Of a stretch of 64,000 bases of DNA, positions 7,464 through 16,471 are shown one piece after another. A program made the translations under genes and the position numbers. The notes under the pieces were generated by a model. It was not told the origin of the DNA. It worked only from the letters and a program-made list of their open reading frames with translations, and did no database searches. This DNA is from UBA11591 sp040220895 (GTDB lineage Bacteria; Bacteroidota; Bacteroidia; Flavobacteriales_E; Vicingaceae), in contig JAVJVY010000001.1 of NCBI GenBank assembly GCA_040220895.1, positions 1 through 64,000 on the forward strand, in the 5' to 3' direction. How positions within the stretch are numbered: position 1 is the first letter of the stretch; each line of letters begins with the position of its first letter.

Positions 7464-7988
7464 CTATGTTAACTCCTGAATAAATTTTAATATCCTTTTT
7501 TGTTCACTATCATTCAGTTCACGCCCAAAATAAATCTCCTTTCCTTTATAGTCAAATACCAGAGACTCTTGCCCGATGTTCCAATAGGCCTGGTTCATGG
7601 AGTGCCAAAATGAGGTCTCACTGACCTCAACAGGTCTGGGGTTCTTTACAAATTCCAATTCAAATTTAAGGGGTATTCCCCTGCCCGATATTCGGTTCTC
7701 CAAAGCAAGTGAATCGCCTTCTACACTAATTATTTCTTGTCCGTATTTTCTCCAGCGAAAGGCGTAAATCACCTTATACTCGAAGTAAACCCAAAAGGCG
7801 ATATAAACCACAAAATAAGTGAACATTCCATCTTCCATTGGCAGGAAGAGTTGGGTTATAATGGCAAATCCGGCTAGTGACCATAGGACCAGCCAAAGCG
7901 CAAGAATGCGCTGTTTCCCCGTATTATAATAAGCATTGATAGTGATGGAATTTTTATCAACGCTATCATTCATGCGATTTTCAGTCAT
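7464..7988 (-). CDS. Small membrane protein with two N-terminal spans
   Basis: The 174-residue protein has two hydrophobic spans near residues 29-47 and 55-75, followed by a hydrophilic C-terminal domain of about 100 residues with alternating strands (for example QESLVFDYKGKEIYFG) that could form a PH-like or YcxB-like fold. I do not recognise a characterised family. It is transcribed away from the TPR-like gene at 8086, with about 97 nt of shared upstream region. Confidence 0.65.
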   Translation of the reverse strand: MTENRMNDSVDKNSITINAYYNTGKQRILALWLVLWSLAGFAIITQLFLPMEDGMFTYFVVYIAFWVYFEYKVIYAFRWRKYGQEIISVEGDSLALENRISGRGIPLKFELEFVKNPRPVEVSETSFWHSMNQAYWNIGQESLVFDYKGKEIYFGRELNDSEQKRILKFIQELT

Positions 7989-8033
7989 TTTTTAAATCTG
8001 ATTAAGTCACAATGCTACGAATTACAAATCTCC

Positions 8034-8041
8034 TATATTTG
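8034..8041 (+). promoter_or_regulatory. Candidate -7 box upstream of the TPR-like gene
   Basis: TATATTTG, a perfect match to the Bacteroidota -7 consensus, lies 44 nt before the ATG at 8086. The -33 element is not obvious. Confidence 0.45.
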
Positions 8042-8085
8042 TAGGCCGCTGGCAAAAATCTTACTTTTATTCAAAATTGAATTAG

Positions 8086-9015
8086 ATGAAGACTAGATTG
8101 ATGTATATATTCCTAATGTCCCTTATGGCATGGAATTATACTATGGGACAGACGATCAATAAGGAATTCGATAAAATGATTTTCCTTTTTATCGATGAAA
8201 AATTTGAGAAATGCGCCAATATGGGCATTAAATTCACAGAGGATGACGAGCTCAGAAGGGATCCAATACCCTACTTGTATGTTTCTATGTCCATGTTTGA
8301 GATTGCCAAGGATGAAACCCTTGACGAAAAACACCCAAGCGCCTTCAAGAATGCCTTGAAATACGCCTATAAATACCGCCAAAAAGACAAGAATCTCACT
8401 TACTGGGACCGGTATGAAAATTATTTCGCTGCATTAAAAGATAGTGCCAATAGATTGGCTCAATATTACATTGGCCAGGAAGATTTCAGAAAGGCCTCGT
8501 CGGTTTACAAATACACCAACCGATTTGACCCGGAAGATCCTATTGTGCAAATATGGTGGGGGCTCAGCGACATAAAAGCCAGAAACATTGGTGAAGGAGA
8601 ACGTAACCTGACCCTGGCCATGGAAATGGTTGATGATTCTTACATTCCTAACAAAGAGATGCTTTGGGTTACTTCCAAAGGCTTTGAAGAGTTCGCTATT
8701 TATATGGGTGAAAAGGGTGATTACTCCGGAAAACGAAAAGGTGAACAACTCGCTGAAAAATACAAGAAATTCAGTCCTGAAGAAATCGAACGTCAAAAGA
8801 AACTTGAGGCAGAGAAAAACAAGCCCAAGCGCGAAGTCAAATCATTCGAAACCGACCAAAAAGCCGTGGAAAGCCAGAAGCCGAAAATCCTTGGCACTAC
8901 TGAAAAAGGAGAGGATGCCAAAAAAGAGTTGGAACGAATTGAGCAAGAGCAGAATCAAGGTAAGCCAAAGCGCCAGACCAAGACCTTTAGCAGTGACGAA
9001 GACGATGATTTCTGA
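8086..9015 (+). CDS. Exported TPR-like protein with a charged tail
   Basis: A signal peptide (residues 1-21, ending TMGQ) is followed by a helical region of about 190 residues with TPR-like periodicity (for example AQYYIGQEDFRKASSVYKYT near residues 125-144). The C-terminal 80 residues are low-complexity and charged (repeated KPKR and EQEQN elements) and end in DEDDDF. It is probably a periplasmic or envelope protein of unknown function. A strong terminator follows before trmD, so it is likely monocistronic. Confidence 0.7.
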   Translation: MKTRLMYIFLMSLMAWNYTMGQTINKEFDKMIFLFIDEKFEKCANMGIKFTEDDELRRDPIPYLYVSMSMFEIAKDETLDEKHPSAFKNALKYAYKYRQKDKNLTYWDRYENYFAALKDSANRLAQYYIGQEDFRKASSVYKYTNRFDPEDPIVQIWWGLSDIKARNIGEGERNLTLAMEMVDDSYIPNKEMLWVTSKGFEEFAIYMGEKGDYSGKRKGEQLAEKYKKFSPEEIERQKKLEAEKNKPKREVKSFETDQKAVESQKPKILGTTEKGEDAKKELERIEQEQNQGKPKRQTKTFSSDEDDDF

Positions 9016-9046
9016 TAGTGCCACTGACCATATAAAAAAATGATAT

Positions 9047-9075
9047 AGAAGGCCTCCAGGGGCCTTCTGCTTTTT
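9047..9075 (+). terminator. Intrinsic terminator after the TPR-like gene
   Basis: An 8-bp GC-rich hairpin (arms 9047-9054 and 9061-9068) is followed by GCTTTTT. It lies 32 nt after the stop codon and 21 nt before the trmD start. Confidence 0.85.
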
Positions 9076-9095
9076 AGATACATACACAGAATACT

Positions 9096-9770
9096 TTGAG
9101 AATAGACATTCTAACCATTCTTCCAAAACTTTTAGATGGGCCATTTTCTGATTCGATTCTAAAGCGTGCTCAGGAGCGAGAGCTTGTTGAAATTGCAATT
9201 CACGACATTAGAAAATACAGCCAGGATAAGCACCACAAAGTTGACGACTATGCCTTTGGTGGTGGTGCGGGTATGGTGATGCAGATAGCACCTATACACC
9301 GCTGTATTGAAAAACTTAAAGGTGAGCGAAAATACGATGAGATCATTTACATGACTCCAGATGGCGTCCGTCTGGATCAGAAAGAATGCAACCGTCTTTC
9401 GTTGAAAAAAAACATCATTATCCTGGCAGGCCACTATAAAGGTGTGGATGAACGTGTCAGAGAAATGCTCATCACCCGTGAAATATCAATTGGCGATTAC
9501 GTTTTGTCCGGGGGAGAACTCGCCGCAGCCGTGCTCACAGATGCCATTGTCAGACTTATCCCGGGGGTACTTAATGACGAAACCTCTGCCCTAAGTGATT
9601 CCTTCCAGGACAACCTATTGTCCCCGCCAGTGTATACCAGACCGGCCGAATATCAAGGTCATAAGGTTCCTGATATACTTACTTCGGGAAATACCGGAGC
9701 TATTGAAGAATGGAGGCATCAACAATCGATTGAACGAACTCAAAAACGCCGACCCGACTTGCTCGAGTGA
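9096..9770 (+). CDS. trmD: tRNA (guanine-N1)-methyltransferase
   Basis: TrmD methylates G37 at N1 in tRNAs reading codons that start with C, which prevents frameshifting. The 224-residue protein shows the N-terminal MRIDILTILP, the KVDDYAFGGGAGMVM block (about residues 48-62), and the SPOUT-knot AdoMet-binding segments LAGHYKGVDERV and YVLSGGELAAAVL (about residues 110-150). The start is TTG at 9096, the only one giving the canonical N-terminus. The usual partners rpsP and rimM are absent, while rplS follows 85 nt downstream with its own promoter. Confidence 0.96.
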   Translation: MRIDILTILPKLLDGPFSDSILKRAQERELVEIAIHDIRKYSQDKHHKVDDYAFGGGAGMVMQIAPIHRCIEKLKGERKYDEIIYMTPDGVRLDQKECNRLSLKKNIIILAGHYKGVDERVREMLITREISIGDYVLSGGELAAAVLTDAIVRLIPGVLNDETSALSDSFQDNLLSPPVYTRPAEYQGHKVPDILTSGNTGAIEEWRHQQSIERTQKRRPDLLE

Positions 9771-9793
9771 TTGAATATTCATCGCGATCTTTG

Positions 9794-9824
9794 TTGTCAT
9801 TTCACAATTTATTAATTACTTTTG
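9794..9824 (+). promoter_or_regulatory. Promoter of rplS
   Basis: TTG at 9794-9796, a 20-nt spacer and TACTTTTG at 9817-9824 form a good Bacteroidota promoter. The predicted start lies about 26 nt before the rplS ATG, so rplS can be expressed independently of trmD. Confidence 0.7.
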
Positions 9825-9855
9825 CAGGCCAATTTTTCATTCGAAACTACACGTC

Positions 9856-10215
9856 ATGGACAAAATCAAACAACTGGAGAGCGAATTACAGCCTCCCTCA
9901 AATCATCCGGAATTCAAAGCCGGTGATACTATTTCTGTGGCTTACAAAATTGTGGAAGGAAATAAAGAGCGAATTCAGCAATTTCAGGGCGTAGTCCTGC
10001 AACGACGGAATACGGGTTCGAATGAAACCTTTACGGTTAGAAAGATTTCGAGCGGAATTGGTGTTGAGCGCATTTTCCCGATCAATTCGCCTTTCATCGA
10101 AAATATTGAGCTAATCCGCAAAGGCTCAGTGCGTCGATCAAGGATATTCTACCAAAGGGAACGAACCGGTAAGGCTGCTCGTATCAAGGAGAAGCGAGCT
10201 CCGCATACCAAGTAA
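9856..10215 (+). CDS. rplS: 50S ribosomal protein L19
   Basis: L19 sits at the 30S-50S interface of the ribosome. The 119-residue protein shows the family core: FKAGDTISVAYKIVEGNKER, IQQFQGVVLQRRNTG, TFTVRKISSGIGVERIFP and the C-terminal basic region SRIFYQRERTGKAARIKE. Length is normal. It is linked to trmD as in most bacteria. The gene ends 2 nt from the convergent oxidase gene. Confidence 0.97.
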   Translation: MDKIKQLESELQPPSNHPEFKAGDTISVAYKIVEGNKERIQQFQGVVLQRRNTGSNETFTVRKISSGIGVERIFPINSPFIENIELIRKGSVRRSRIFYQRERTGKAARIKEKRAPHTK

Positions 10216-10217
10216 CT

Positions 10218-11624
10218 CTAAAGTACTTTTCCGGGGTTCAATATCTGCTTGGGATCAAATACCCGCTTAATGCGTCGTTGTATTTCCATTTGATTCTCAT
10301 CAAAGGCAATGTTCAGGTATTCTTTCTGAACCAGACCTATTCCGTGTTCACCCGAAATGGTGCCCCCCAATTTGACACATAATTCAAATATTTCACGGAT
10401 GCCCTTTTTTATGGTGTGATTCCAGGTTTCGTCCGATAGGTCATCTTTTAAAATATTCACATGTAAGTTTCCATCTCCTGCATGTCCATAGCAAACTGAT
10501 CTGAAACCGTATTTCTTTCCAATGGCCTTGACACCTGAAAGCAGCTTTGGTAATTCAGCCCGCGGCACAACGGTATCTTCTTCTTTGTATATGGACTCGG
10601 ACTTTACCGCCTCACCCAAACACCGTCGCATCTTCCAAAGTTTCTCCTTTTGGGCCGCACTGTCAGCAAATAAAATATCTCCGCAATCATAATTTTCCAG
10701 AACCTGATGTATCAATTCCATATCCCTGACCAGGTCCTCCTCATTGTTGCCATCCACTTCAATAAGCAGGTGCGCCTCGATATCATCTTCAATTGCCAAG
10801 GCGTCGGTTTTGAGAAATTTACTCCCAATCAGAAGTGCATCCCTCTCCATGAATTCCAAACCCGATGGGGTTATCCCTTTATAGAAAATATCGGCCACCG
10901 CCTTACAAGCGGCCTCGCCTGATCTGAACGGTACCAAAATCAACAGATCATATCGCGGTTTTGGTATTAGACGCAGAACAGCTTTAGTAATCACACCGAG
11001 GGTGCCTTCACTACCGATCAACAATTGTGTGAGATTGTAGCCTGTAGAATTCTTCAAAACATTCGCCCCGGTCCAAATGACTTCACCACCTACCAGCACA
11101 ACTTCTAGGTTTAATACGTAATCCTTTGTCACCCCATATTTGACGGCCTTAGGGCCGCCGGAATTTTCAGCTATGTTGCCTCCAATAAAGCAACTGCCCT
11201 TACTCGCAGGATCAGGTGGGTAGAATAAGCCCTTTTCTTCTACGGCCTCTTGCAATACCTGAGTGATAACACCAGGTTGCACGGTCACTTGGAAATTGCG
11301 TTCGTCAATGTCAAGGATCTTATTCATCCTTTCTACACTAAGTGAAACACCGCTGTACAAGGGAATTGAACCGCCACTCAGGCCGGTACCGGCGCCTCTG
11401 GGTGTAACAGCTATATTTTGATTTTGGCAATAGGAAAGAATGCTGGAAATCTGCTCACTGGTCTCTGGAAACAGCACAATGGAAGGTAGAGATACAATGT
11501 CCTCTGTGTGATCCGAACCGTATTTCATAAGATCATCGTCCGACCAGGACAATCCTTTATCCCCTAGAAGGGATCTGAAGAAAATTCGTTCTTCTTCCCC
11601 GGGTATCTTATAAGATTTCTCCAT
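10218..11624 (-). CDS. FAD-linked oxidase, GlcD/D-lactate dehydrogenase type
   Basis: The 468-residue protein has an N-terminal PCMH-type FAD-binding domain (VTPRGAGTGLSGGSIPL, about residues 76-92; CFIGGNIAENSGGPKAVKYG, about 144-163) and a C-terminal FAD-oxidase domain ending in GTISGEHGIGLVQK and NPGKVL. This is the layout of glycolate oxidase subunit D and of D-lactate or D-2-hydroxyacid dehydrogenases. The partner subunits GlcE and GlcF are absent, which favours a single-subunit D-2-hydroxyacid dehydrogenase. The exact substrate cannot be read. Confidence 0.85.
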   Translation of the reverse strand: MEKSYKIPGEEERIFFRSLLGDKGLSWSDDDLMKYGSDHTEDIVSLPSIVLFPETSEQISSILSYCQNQNIAVTPRGAGTGLSGGSIPLYSGVSLSVERMNKILDIDERNFQVTVQPGVITQVLQEAVEEKGLFYPPDPASKGSCFIGGNIAENSGGPKAVKYGVTKDYVLNLEVVLVGGEVIWTGANVLKNSTGYNLTQLLIGSEGTLGVITKAVLRLIPKPRYDLLILVPFRSGEAACKAVADIFYKGITPSGLEFMERDALLIGSKFLKTDALAIEDDIEAHLLIEVDGNNEEDLVRDMELIHQVLENYDCGDILFADSAAQKEKLWKMRRCLGEAVKSESIYKEEDTVVPRAELPKLLSGVKAIGKKYGFRSVCYGHAGDGNLHVNILKDDLSDETWNHTIKKGIREIFELCVKLGGTISGEHGIGLVQKEYLNIAFDENQMEIQRRIKRVFDPKQILNPGKVL

Positions 11625-11704
11625 GCTATTCGTTGTGATGAGTGGTCAAAGGTCTTTGTGTAAATTTATTTAATTTCGAACACCTTAATTTATTTCAATC
11701 ATCT

Positions 11705-13912
11705 ATGAAATCTTCAATTGCATTCATATGCATCGCCCTGTTATCAATAGCCAGTTTTACCTCTAACGCAGGTGAAATCACCCTTGAAAAGATTTTTCTG
11801 AAAGGCACCTTTTCCCAAAAGTATGTTGAAGGATTGAAATCGATGAACGATGGCATGCACTACACTGTTCTTGAAAGTAAAGACAATCAACAGGAAATCA
11901 ATAAATACGATTATGAGAACGGGAAGAAGACTTCCACCATTCTGAAAAATTCCTACAAGGACAAAGATGGCAAAAGCATTGAGATCGAATCCTATAAATT
12001 CTCTGAGGATGAAAGCCTGATTCTATTAAAAACATCCTCTGAACGAATATACAGGCATTCCATGCGCAGCTTGTACTACATTTATAACACAGGTGATAAA
12101 ACCTTCAAGTCAATAGGAAAAGACAAGGTACAGTTAGCCAATATTTCACCCAATGGTAAATTCGTTTCTTATGTCAAAGAAAACAACCTGTACACCTATG
12201 AGTTGTCTTCAGGAAAAGTGAACCAAATTACTTCCGACGGAGCCGCCAATAAGATCATCAATGGGGCACCAGATTGGGTATATGAAGAGGAATTTGCTCT
12301 GGTTCAGGCATACCATTGGTCAAAAGATTCGAAGTATTTGGCGTATTACAGATTTGACGAAACTGAAGTCAAAGAGTACAGTTTTCCAGTATATGGAGAG
12401 CTTTATCCAGTTCAGTACATATTTAAATATCCTAAAGTAGGTGAAAGGAATTCTACGGTCGAGATCTTTATACATAGCCTGGCAACAGGCGCTTCCAAAA
12501 TAGTTGAATTCAGGCAGGTCAATGAGTATGTGCCAAGAATACAATGGACTAACATACCTTCTATCTTAAGTATTCAGGTAATGAACAGGGAGCAGAACTA
12601 CGTTCAGATAAATTTCGTCAACGCTGAAAATCCAATTTCAGAACCCATTTATGAAGAGAGAAGCGAAACTTACCTTGAAGTTCAGGACATCCATTACTTG
12701 AAGGATAATTCCGGTTTTTTATGGCAAAGTGAACAGTCAGGTCACAATGCCGTTTATATGATGGATCTGGGGTATTCTGGCCAGCGAGATAACGGCGCTT
12801 ATTCTGTGAGTAATTCCGTTGCGCTAACCGAAGGAAACATGAACGTCACAGAGATTATTGGTTATGACGAAGAAAATAAACTATTGTACGCAGAGATGGT
12901 CGACCAGTTTAATCCCATGGACCGAATGCGCATGAAGATTCATACAATAGACAAGATGATTGAACCAATGTTTGTCCCTTCGGGCACAGGAAGCGTACAG
13001 GCAAGTAAGAGCATGAAATACTTCGTTTCTATGGTAAGTAATGTCAGGCAGCCCATGATGGTGACCGTGCTGAATGAAATGGGACATGCAATTCGCACAA
13101 TCGATGACAACAAAGCGCTTCAGGATACCTTGAAAAATTACACTATAAATTATAAAAGCTTCTTCAAATTCAAAAATCGAAACGGCGATGAATTGGTAGG
13201 TTGGATGATAAAGCCAGCCAATTTTAATCCCAATAAAAAGTACCCTGTTCTGATGTACGTTTATGGTGGCCCTGGATCTCAGACGGTACTTAATTCGTGG
13301 GGTGGTAGCCAGGACATGTGGTTTCAATACCTTGCACAGCAGGGTTATCTGATCGTTTCTGTTGATAATAGAGGTACAGGAAATCGCGGTCGAAAGTTCA
13401 GGGATTGCACCTATGGTCAACTCGGAAAACTCGAAACTGAGGATCAAATCGATGCTGCAACCTATTTGACCAGGCAGACCTTTGTCGATGAAAACCGGAT
13501 CGGAATCTGGGGCTGGAGTTATGGCGGTTACATGTCTACCCTATGCCTCGCCAAGGGACACGATGTATTTAAAATGGCCATTGCAGTGGCGCCCGTGACC
13601 AATTGGCGTTATTACGACAACATTTATACCGAGCGTTACATGGGACTCCTGGATAATAATGCTGCAGCATATGATGAGAACTCACCCATCAATCATGTAG
13701 ATAAGATCAAAGGAAAGTTTCTGCTGGTCCATGGCACTGCCGATGACAATGTGCATTTCCAAAATTCTGCCATGTTAGCAGATGCCCTGATTCAAAATAA
13801 TATTGATTTCGACATGGCCTTTTATCCCAACAAGAATCATGGTATTTACGGAGGCTACACACGATATCACCTGTTCAACAAAATGACAAACTTCATCCAG
13901 ACCAATTTGTAA
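11705..13912 (+). CDS. Dipeptidyl peptidase IV (S9B family)
   Basis: This exported serine peptidase removes X-Pro or X-Ala dipeptides from peptide N-termini. From the ATG at 11705 the 735-residue protein has a signal peptide (SSIAFICIALLSIASFTSNA), a beta-propeller domain with the substrate N-terminus-binding Glu pair in WVYEEEF, and an alpha/beta-hydrolase domain with nucleophile Ser605 in GWSYGGY, Asp680/681 in TADDNVH and His712 in KNHG. An upstream TTG would add 21 residues ahead of the signal peptide and is unlikely. It lies 68 nt ahead of a POT peptide transporter. Confidence 0.93.
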   Translation: MKSSIAFICIALLSIASFTSNAGEITLEKIFLKGTFSQKYVEGLKSMNDGMHYTVLESKDNQQEINKYDYENGKKTSTILKNSYKDKDGKSIEIESYKFSEDESLILLKTSSERIYRHSMRSLYYIYNTGDKTFKSIGKDKVQLANISPNGKFVSYVKENNLYTYELSSGKVNQITSDGAANKIINGAPDWVYEEEFALVQAYHWSKDSKYLAYYRFDETEVKEYSFPVYGELYPVQYIFKYPKVGERNSTVEIFIHSLATGASKIVEFRQVNEYVPRIQWTNIPSILSIQVMNREQNYVQINFVNAENPISEPIYEERSETYLEVQDIHYLKDNSGFLWQSEQSGHNAVYMMDLGYSGQRDNGAYSVSNSVALTEGNMNVTEIIGYDEENKLLYAEMVDQFNPMDRMRMKIHTIDKMIEPMFVPSGTGSVQASKSMKYFVSMVSNVRQPMMVTVLNEMGHAIRTIDDNKALQDTLKNYTINYKSFFKFKNRNGDELVGWMIKPANFNPNKKYPVLMYVYGGPGSQTVLNSWGGSQDMWFQYLAQQGYLIVSVDNRGTGNRGRKFRDCTYGQLGKLETEDQIDAATYLTRQTFVDENRIGIWGWSYGGYMSTLCLAKGHDVFKMAIAVAPVTNWRYYDNIYTERYMGLLDNNAAAYDENSPINHVDKIKGKFLLVHGTADDNVHFQNSAMLADALIQNNIDFDMAFYPNKNHGIYGGYTRYHLFNKMTNFIQTNL

Positions 13913-13948
13913 TCATCAGTAGTTCGGTGGGTGGTAAGTCATTTTTTC

Positions 13949-13956
13949 TACATTTG
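13949..13956 (+). promoter_or_regulatory. Candidate -7 box for the POT gene
   Basis: TACATTTG matches TAnnTTTG and lies 24 nt before the POT transporter ATG. A TTC 23 nt further upstream is a poor -33 element. Confidence 0.45.
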
Positions 13957-13980
13957 AGAACTTCAATTTAACTGATACCT

Positions 13981-15468
13981 ATGACAACGAATTCAGATGC
14001 CAGCCATCCACAGGGCTTATATGTCCTTTTCTTTTCGGAAATGTGGGAACGATTCTGTTACTATGGAATGCGCGTTCTGCTTACCCTCTATTTGGTAAAA
14101 TCCCTTCTTAAAGGCGATGCGGATGCCGCTTTGATCTATGGTGCTTATACTGGTCTTGTTTATGCCGCGCCTATTCTCGGTGGAAAAATGGCAGATATGT
14201 ATCTCGGTTATCGTTATGCTGTAATTCTTGGTGGACTTCTTATGGCGCTAGGAGAATTTCTGATTTTAGGGGGTAGTGAAACCGCCCTGATGATCGGAAT
14301 GGGAGCTTTAATTGTCGGGAACGGATACTTCAAGGCAAACATATCGACGATTGTCGGAAAACTTTACAAGGATGGAGACCCTAAAAGGGATTCAGGATTT
14401 ACCATTTTTTACATCGGTATAAACGTCGGTGCTTTAATGGCCACTACCATTGTGGCCTATGTTGGCGAAACTTATGGGTTTGACAAAGGTTTTGGCCTTG
14501 CGGGAATTGGGATGCTCCTTGGAATCTTCATTTTCTGGAGTGGACGGAAAAAGTATGAAGTTGCACCAGGTGTGGACTATCGGGAGAATGGCCTTAAGAA
14601 AGCCATCGGACCTTTGAATTATATACAGGTAATTACACTAGGGTCATTCCTTTTAATACCGCTGTGTTATGTTTTGATTATGCAGAATCAGGTGCTTGAT
14701 TACATACTTTTGGGACTCTTTATTTATGTTTCCTATTCGCTGATCGCGGCTGGTAAACAGGCCGACATTGTGGATAGTACTGCTGTGTGGAAAGATCGCA
14801 TGATCGCACTCATTATTTTCATGGTCATCAATATATCTTTTTGGGCATGTTTCGAACAAGCTGGAACATCTTTGACCTTATTCGCAGATAGAAATGTAGA
14901 CCGAATGATAGGTGGCTGGGAAATGCCTGCTTCTATGACCCAATTTTTTAATCCCGCTTTTATTATCATTTTTGGATCGATATTTAGCGTGATGTGGGTG
15001 AAATTATCGCGCCTCGGTAAAAATCCAAGCATCCCCATGAAATTTGCCTTTGGCATCCTCCAGCTCGGAGTGGGCTTTCTTGTGACTCAGGTCGGTTTCT
15101 TATTTGTCAATGAATCCATGCAAGTTCCACTTCTGACGCTTTTATTTCTGTATTTACTCCATACAACCGGTGAATTGTTCCTATCTCCTATTGGCTTGTC
15201 AATGGTTACAAAACTTGCCCCGAAAAATATTGCCGGGACTGCCATGGGTGCGTGGTTCCTTAGTTTTGCAATTGCTAATTACGTCGGAGGTAAAATTGCT
15301 ACACTTACCGGAGGACATAACGAAAGTGGTGTTGTGTTAACCGCTGCTGAAGGGTTGGATAAGTATTTGAATGTCTTTTCCACGATCGGTTTCGTCCTAC
15401 TTGGCTTTGCTGTTATTATTATGGCCATAAACAAACCACTAAAAAAACTCATGCACGGAGTTGTATAG
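13981..15468 (+). CDS. POT/PTR2 family proton-coupled peptide transporter
   Basis: The 495-residue inner membrane protein carries the N-terminal ExxER-type motif (SEMWERFCYYGMRVLLTLYL, residues 19-38), which binds protons and peptide in this family, and the PTR2 signature region GFTIFYIGINVGALMATTI around residues 139-157. There are 12-14 hydrophobic spans along the whole length. These carriers import di- and tripeptides with protons. Its position behind dipeptidyl peptidase IV suggests that dipeptides released in the periplasm are taken up here. A terminator follows. Confidence 0.94.
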   Translation: MTTNSDASHPQGLYVLFFSEMWERFCYYGMRVLLTLYLVKSLLKGDADAALIYGAYTGLVYAAPILGGKMADMYLGYRYAVILGGLLMALGEFLILGGSETALMIGMGALIVGNGYFKANISTIVGKLYKDGDPKRDSGFTIFYIGINVGALMATTIVAYVGETYGFDKGFGLAGIGMLLGIFIFWSGRKKYEVAPGVDYRENGLKKAIGPLNYIQVITLGSFLLIPLCYVLIMQNQVLDYILLGLFIYVSYSLIAAGKQADIVDSTAVWKDRMIALIIFMVINISFWACFEQAGTSLTLFADRNVDRMIGGWEMPASMTQFFNPAFIIIFGSIFSVMWVKLSRLGKNPSIPMKFAFGILQLGVGFLVTQVGFLFVNESMQVPLLTLLFLYLLHTTGELFLSPIGLSMVTKLAPKNIAGTAMGAWFLSFAIANYVGGKIATLTGGHNESGVVLTAAEGLDKYLNVFSTIGFVLLGFAVIIMAINKPLKKLMHGVV

Positions 15469-15492
15469 CTAATTCCGCAATGTATTAAAGTC

Positions 15493-15522
15493 AAGGCCCC
15501 ATATTTGGGGCCTTTCTTTTTT
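15493..15522 (+). terminator. Intrinsic terminator after the POT gene
   Basis: An 8-bp hairpin (AAGGCCCC at 15493-15500 with GGGGCCTT at 15507-15514) is followed by TCTTTTTT. It ends the peptide-use transcript. Confidence 0.88.
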
Positions 15523-15532
15523 AATTTCTGCG

Positions 15533-15540
15533 TACTTTTG
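15533..15540 (+). promoter_or_regulatory. -7 box immediately upstream of the thioredoxin-fold gene
   Basis: TACTTTTG ends 4 nt before the ATG at 15545, so the predicted transcription start coincides with the start codon. The upstream terminator leaves little room for another promoter. The -33 element is poor. Confidence 0.45.
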
Positions 15541-15544
15541 AGTT

Positions 15545-16069
15545 ATGCGCATTTACCTGATCACGATTTGCCTTGTGTTGACATCAGCGGTTTTTTCTCA
15601 GGATAAAATCGAGTGGATGGATATTGAGTCAGCTCAAAAAGCGATAAAAAAGAAACCAAAAAAAATAATCATGGATGTATACACTAACTGGTGTGGTTGG
15701 TGCAAAAAAATGGATGCCGGAACATTTTCCCACCCCGACATCGTGAAGTATATCAATGAAAACTATTACGCCGTTAAGTTAAACGCCGAAACTAAAGAAG
15801 CCATTGAATTTAAGGGGCAGACGTTTGTAAATCCCAACCCTGATCTAAGAAGGCCCACCCACGAATTTGCCGCAATTGCTGCAGTGAATGGAAGATTATC
15901 TTTCCCAACCATCGTCTATCTTGATGAAGAATTAAATTTACTAAGTCCTGTGCCCGGTTATGTTGATGCCAAGGCGATTGAACCCATCATCCACTACTTT
16001 GCCGAAGAAGCTTACAAGGATACTCCTTGGACGGACTACCAGAGTGCTTTCAAGAGCTCAATCGAGTAA
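15545..16069 (+). CDS. Exported thioredoxin-fold protein (CGWC)
   Basis: A signal peptide (YLITICLVLTSAVFSQ) is followed by a thioredoxin_7/DUF255-like domain. The active-site pair is Cys50-Gly-Trp-Cys53, preceded by DVYTNW, and the cis-proline region is LSFPTIVYLDEE near residue 120. It probably acts as a periplasmic thiol-disulfide oxidoreductase. It lacks a TlpA-type insert and is short (174 residues), like many Bacteroidota thioredoxin family proteins. Its partner is unknown. Confidence 0.85.
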   Translation: MRIYLITICLVLTSAVFSQDKIEWMDIESAQKAIKKKPKKIIMDVYTNWCGWCKKMDAGTFSHPDIVKYINENYYAVKLNAETKEAIEFKGQTFVNPNPDLRRPTHEFAAIAAVNGRLSFPTIVYLDEELNLLSPVPGYVDAKAIEPIIHYFAEEAYKDTPWTDYQSAFKSSIE

Positions 16070-16143
16070 ATCAGTCGTTTGCCAAATTTTGAAATTAAGG
16101 GATAATTTGCTTTCTTGTGTTGCGAATAAATAAATCTCCCTCC

Positions 16144-16413
16144 ATGAATATTTACGTAGGCAACATCCCTTATACCTCCTCAGAAGAGGATTTGAGCAAT
16201 CTTTTCTCTGAATATGGCACCGTAACTTCGGTAAAAATCATCATTAATAAACATACCGGCAGGTCAAAAGGATTTGGATTTGTTGAAATGGCTAATGAAG
16301 CCGAAGGTGACAAGGCTGTTGAAAATTTAGATGGATTTGAGGTGGCGGGAAGAAATTTGAGAGTGGATAAAGCCAAACAACGGGAAGAGAGCGACAGTCC
16401 TATTGTTGAGTGA
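16144..16413 (+). CDS. RRM-domain RNA-binding protein
   Basis: The 89-residue protein is essentially one RNA recognition motif: RNP2 IYVGNIPY at residues 3-10 and RNP1 KGFGFVEM near residues 41-48, with a short acidic tail. Such glycine-poor single-RRM proteins occur in Bacteroidota and Cyanobacteria and bind single-stranded RNA; some respond to cold. I chose the ATG at 16144 because it starts the domain exactly; an upstream TTG at 16117 would add 9 unrelated residues. A strong terminator follows. Confidence 0.92.
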   Translation: MNIYVGNIPYTSSEEDLSNLFSEYGTVTSVKIIINKHTGRSKGFGFVEMANEAEGDKAVENLDGFEVAGRNLRVDKAKQREESDSPIVE

Positions 16414-16440
16414 ATTGGATAAAATTTAAATGCATTGATT

Positions 16441-16466
16441 CCGGCCTTAAAGGCCGGTTTTTTTTT
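16441..16466 (+). terminator. Intrinsic terminator after the RRM gene
   Basis: An 8-bp GC-rich hairpin (CCGGCCTT at 16441-16448 with AAGGCCGG at 16450-16457) is followed by nine T residues. Confidence 0.9.
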
Positions 16467-16471
16467 GCCTC

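Noticed and set aside
12881..13447. 188-residue minus-strand ORF
   Set aside because: It lies wholly inside the dipeptidyl peptidase IV gene, which is unambiguous, and shows no family features.
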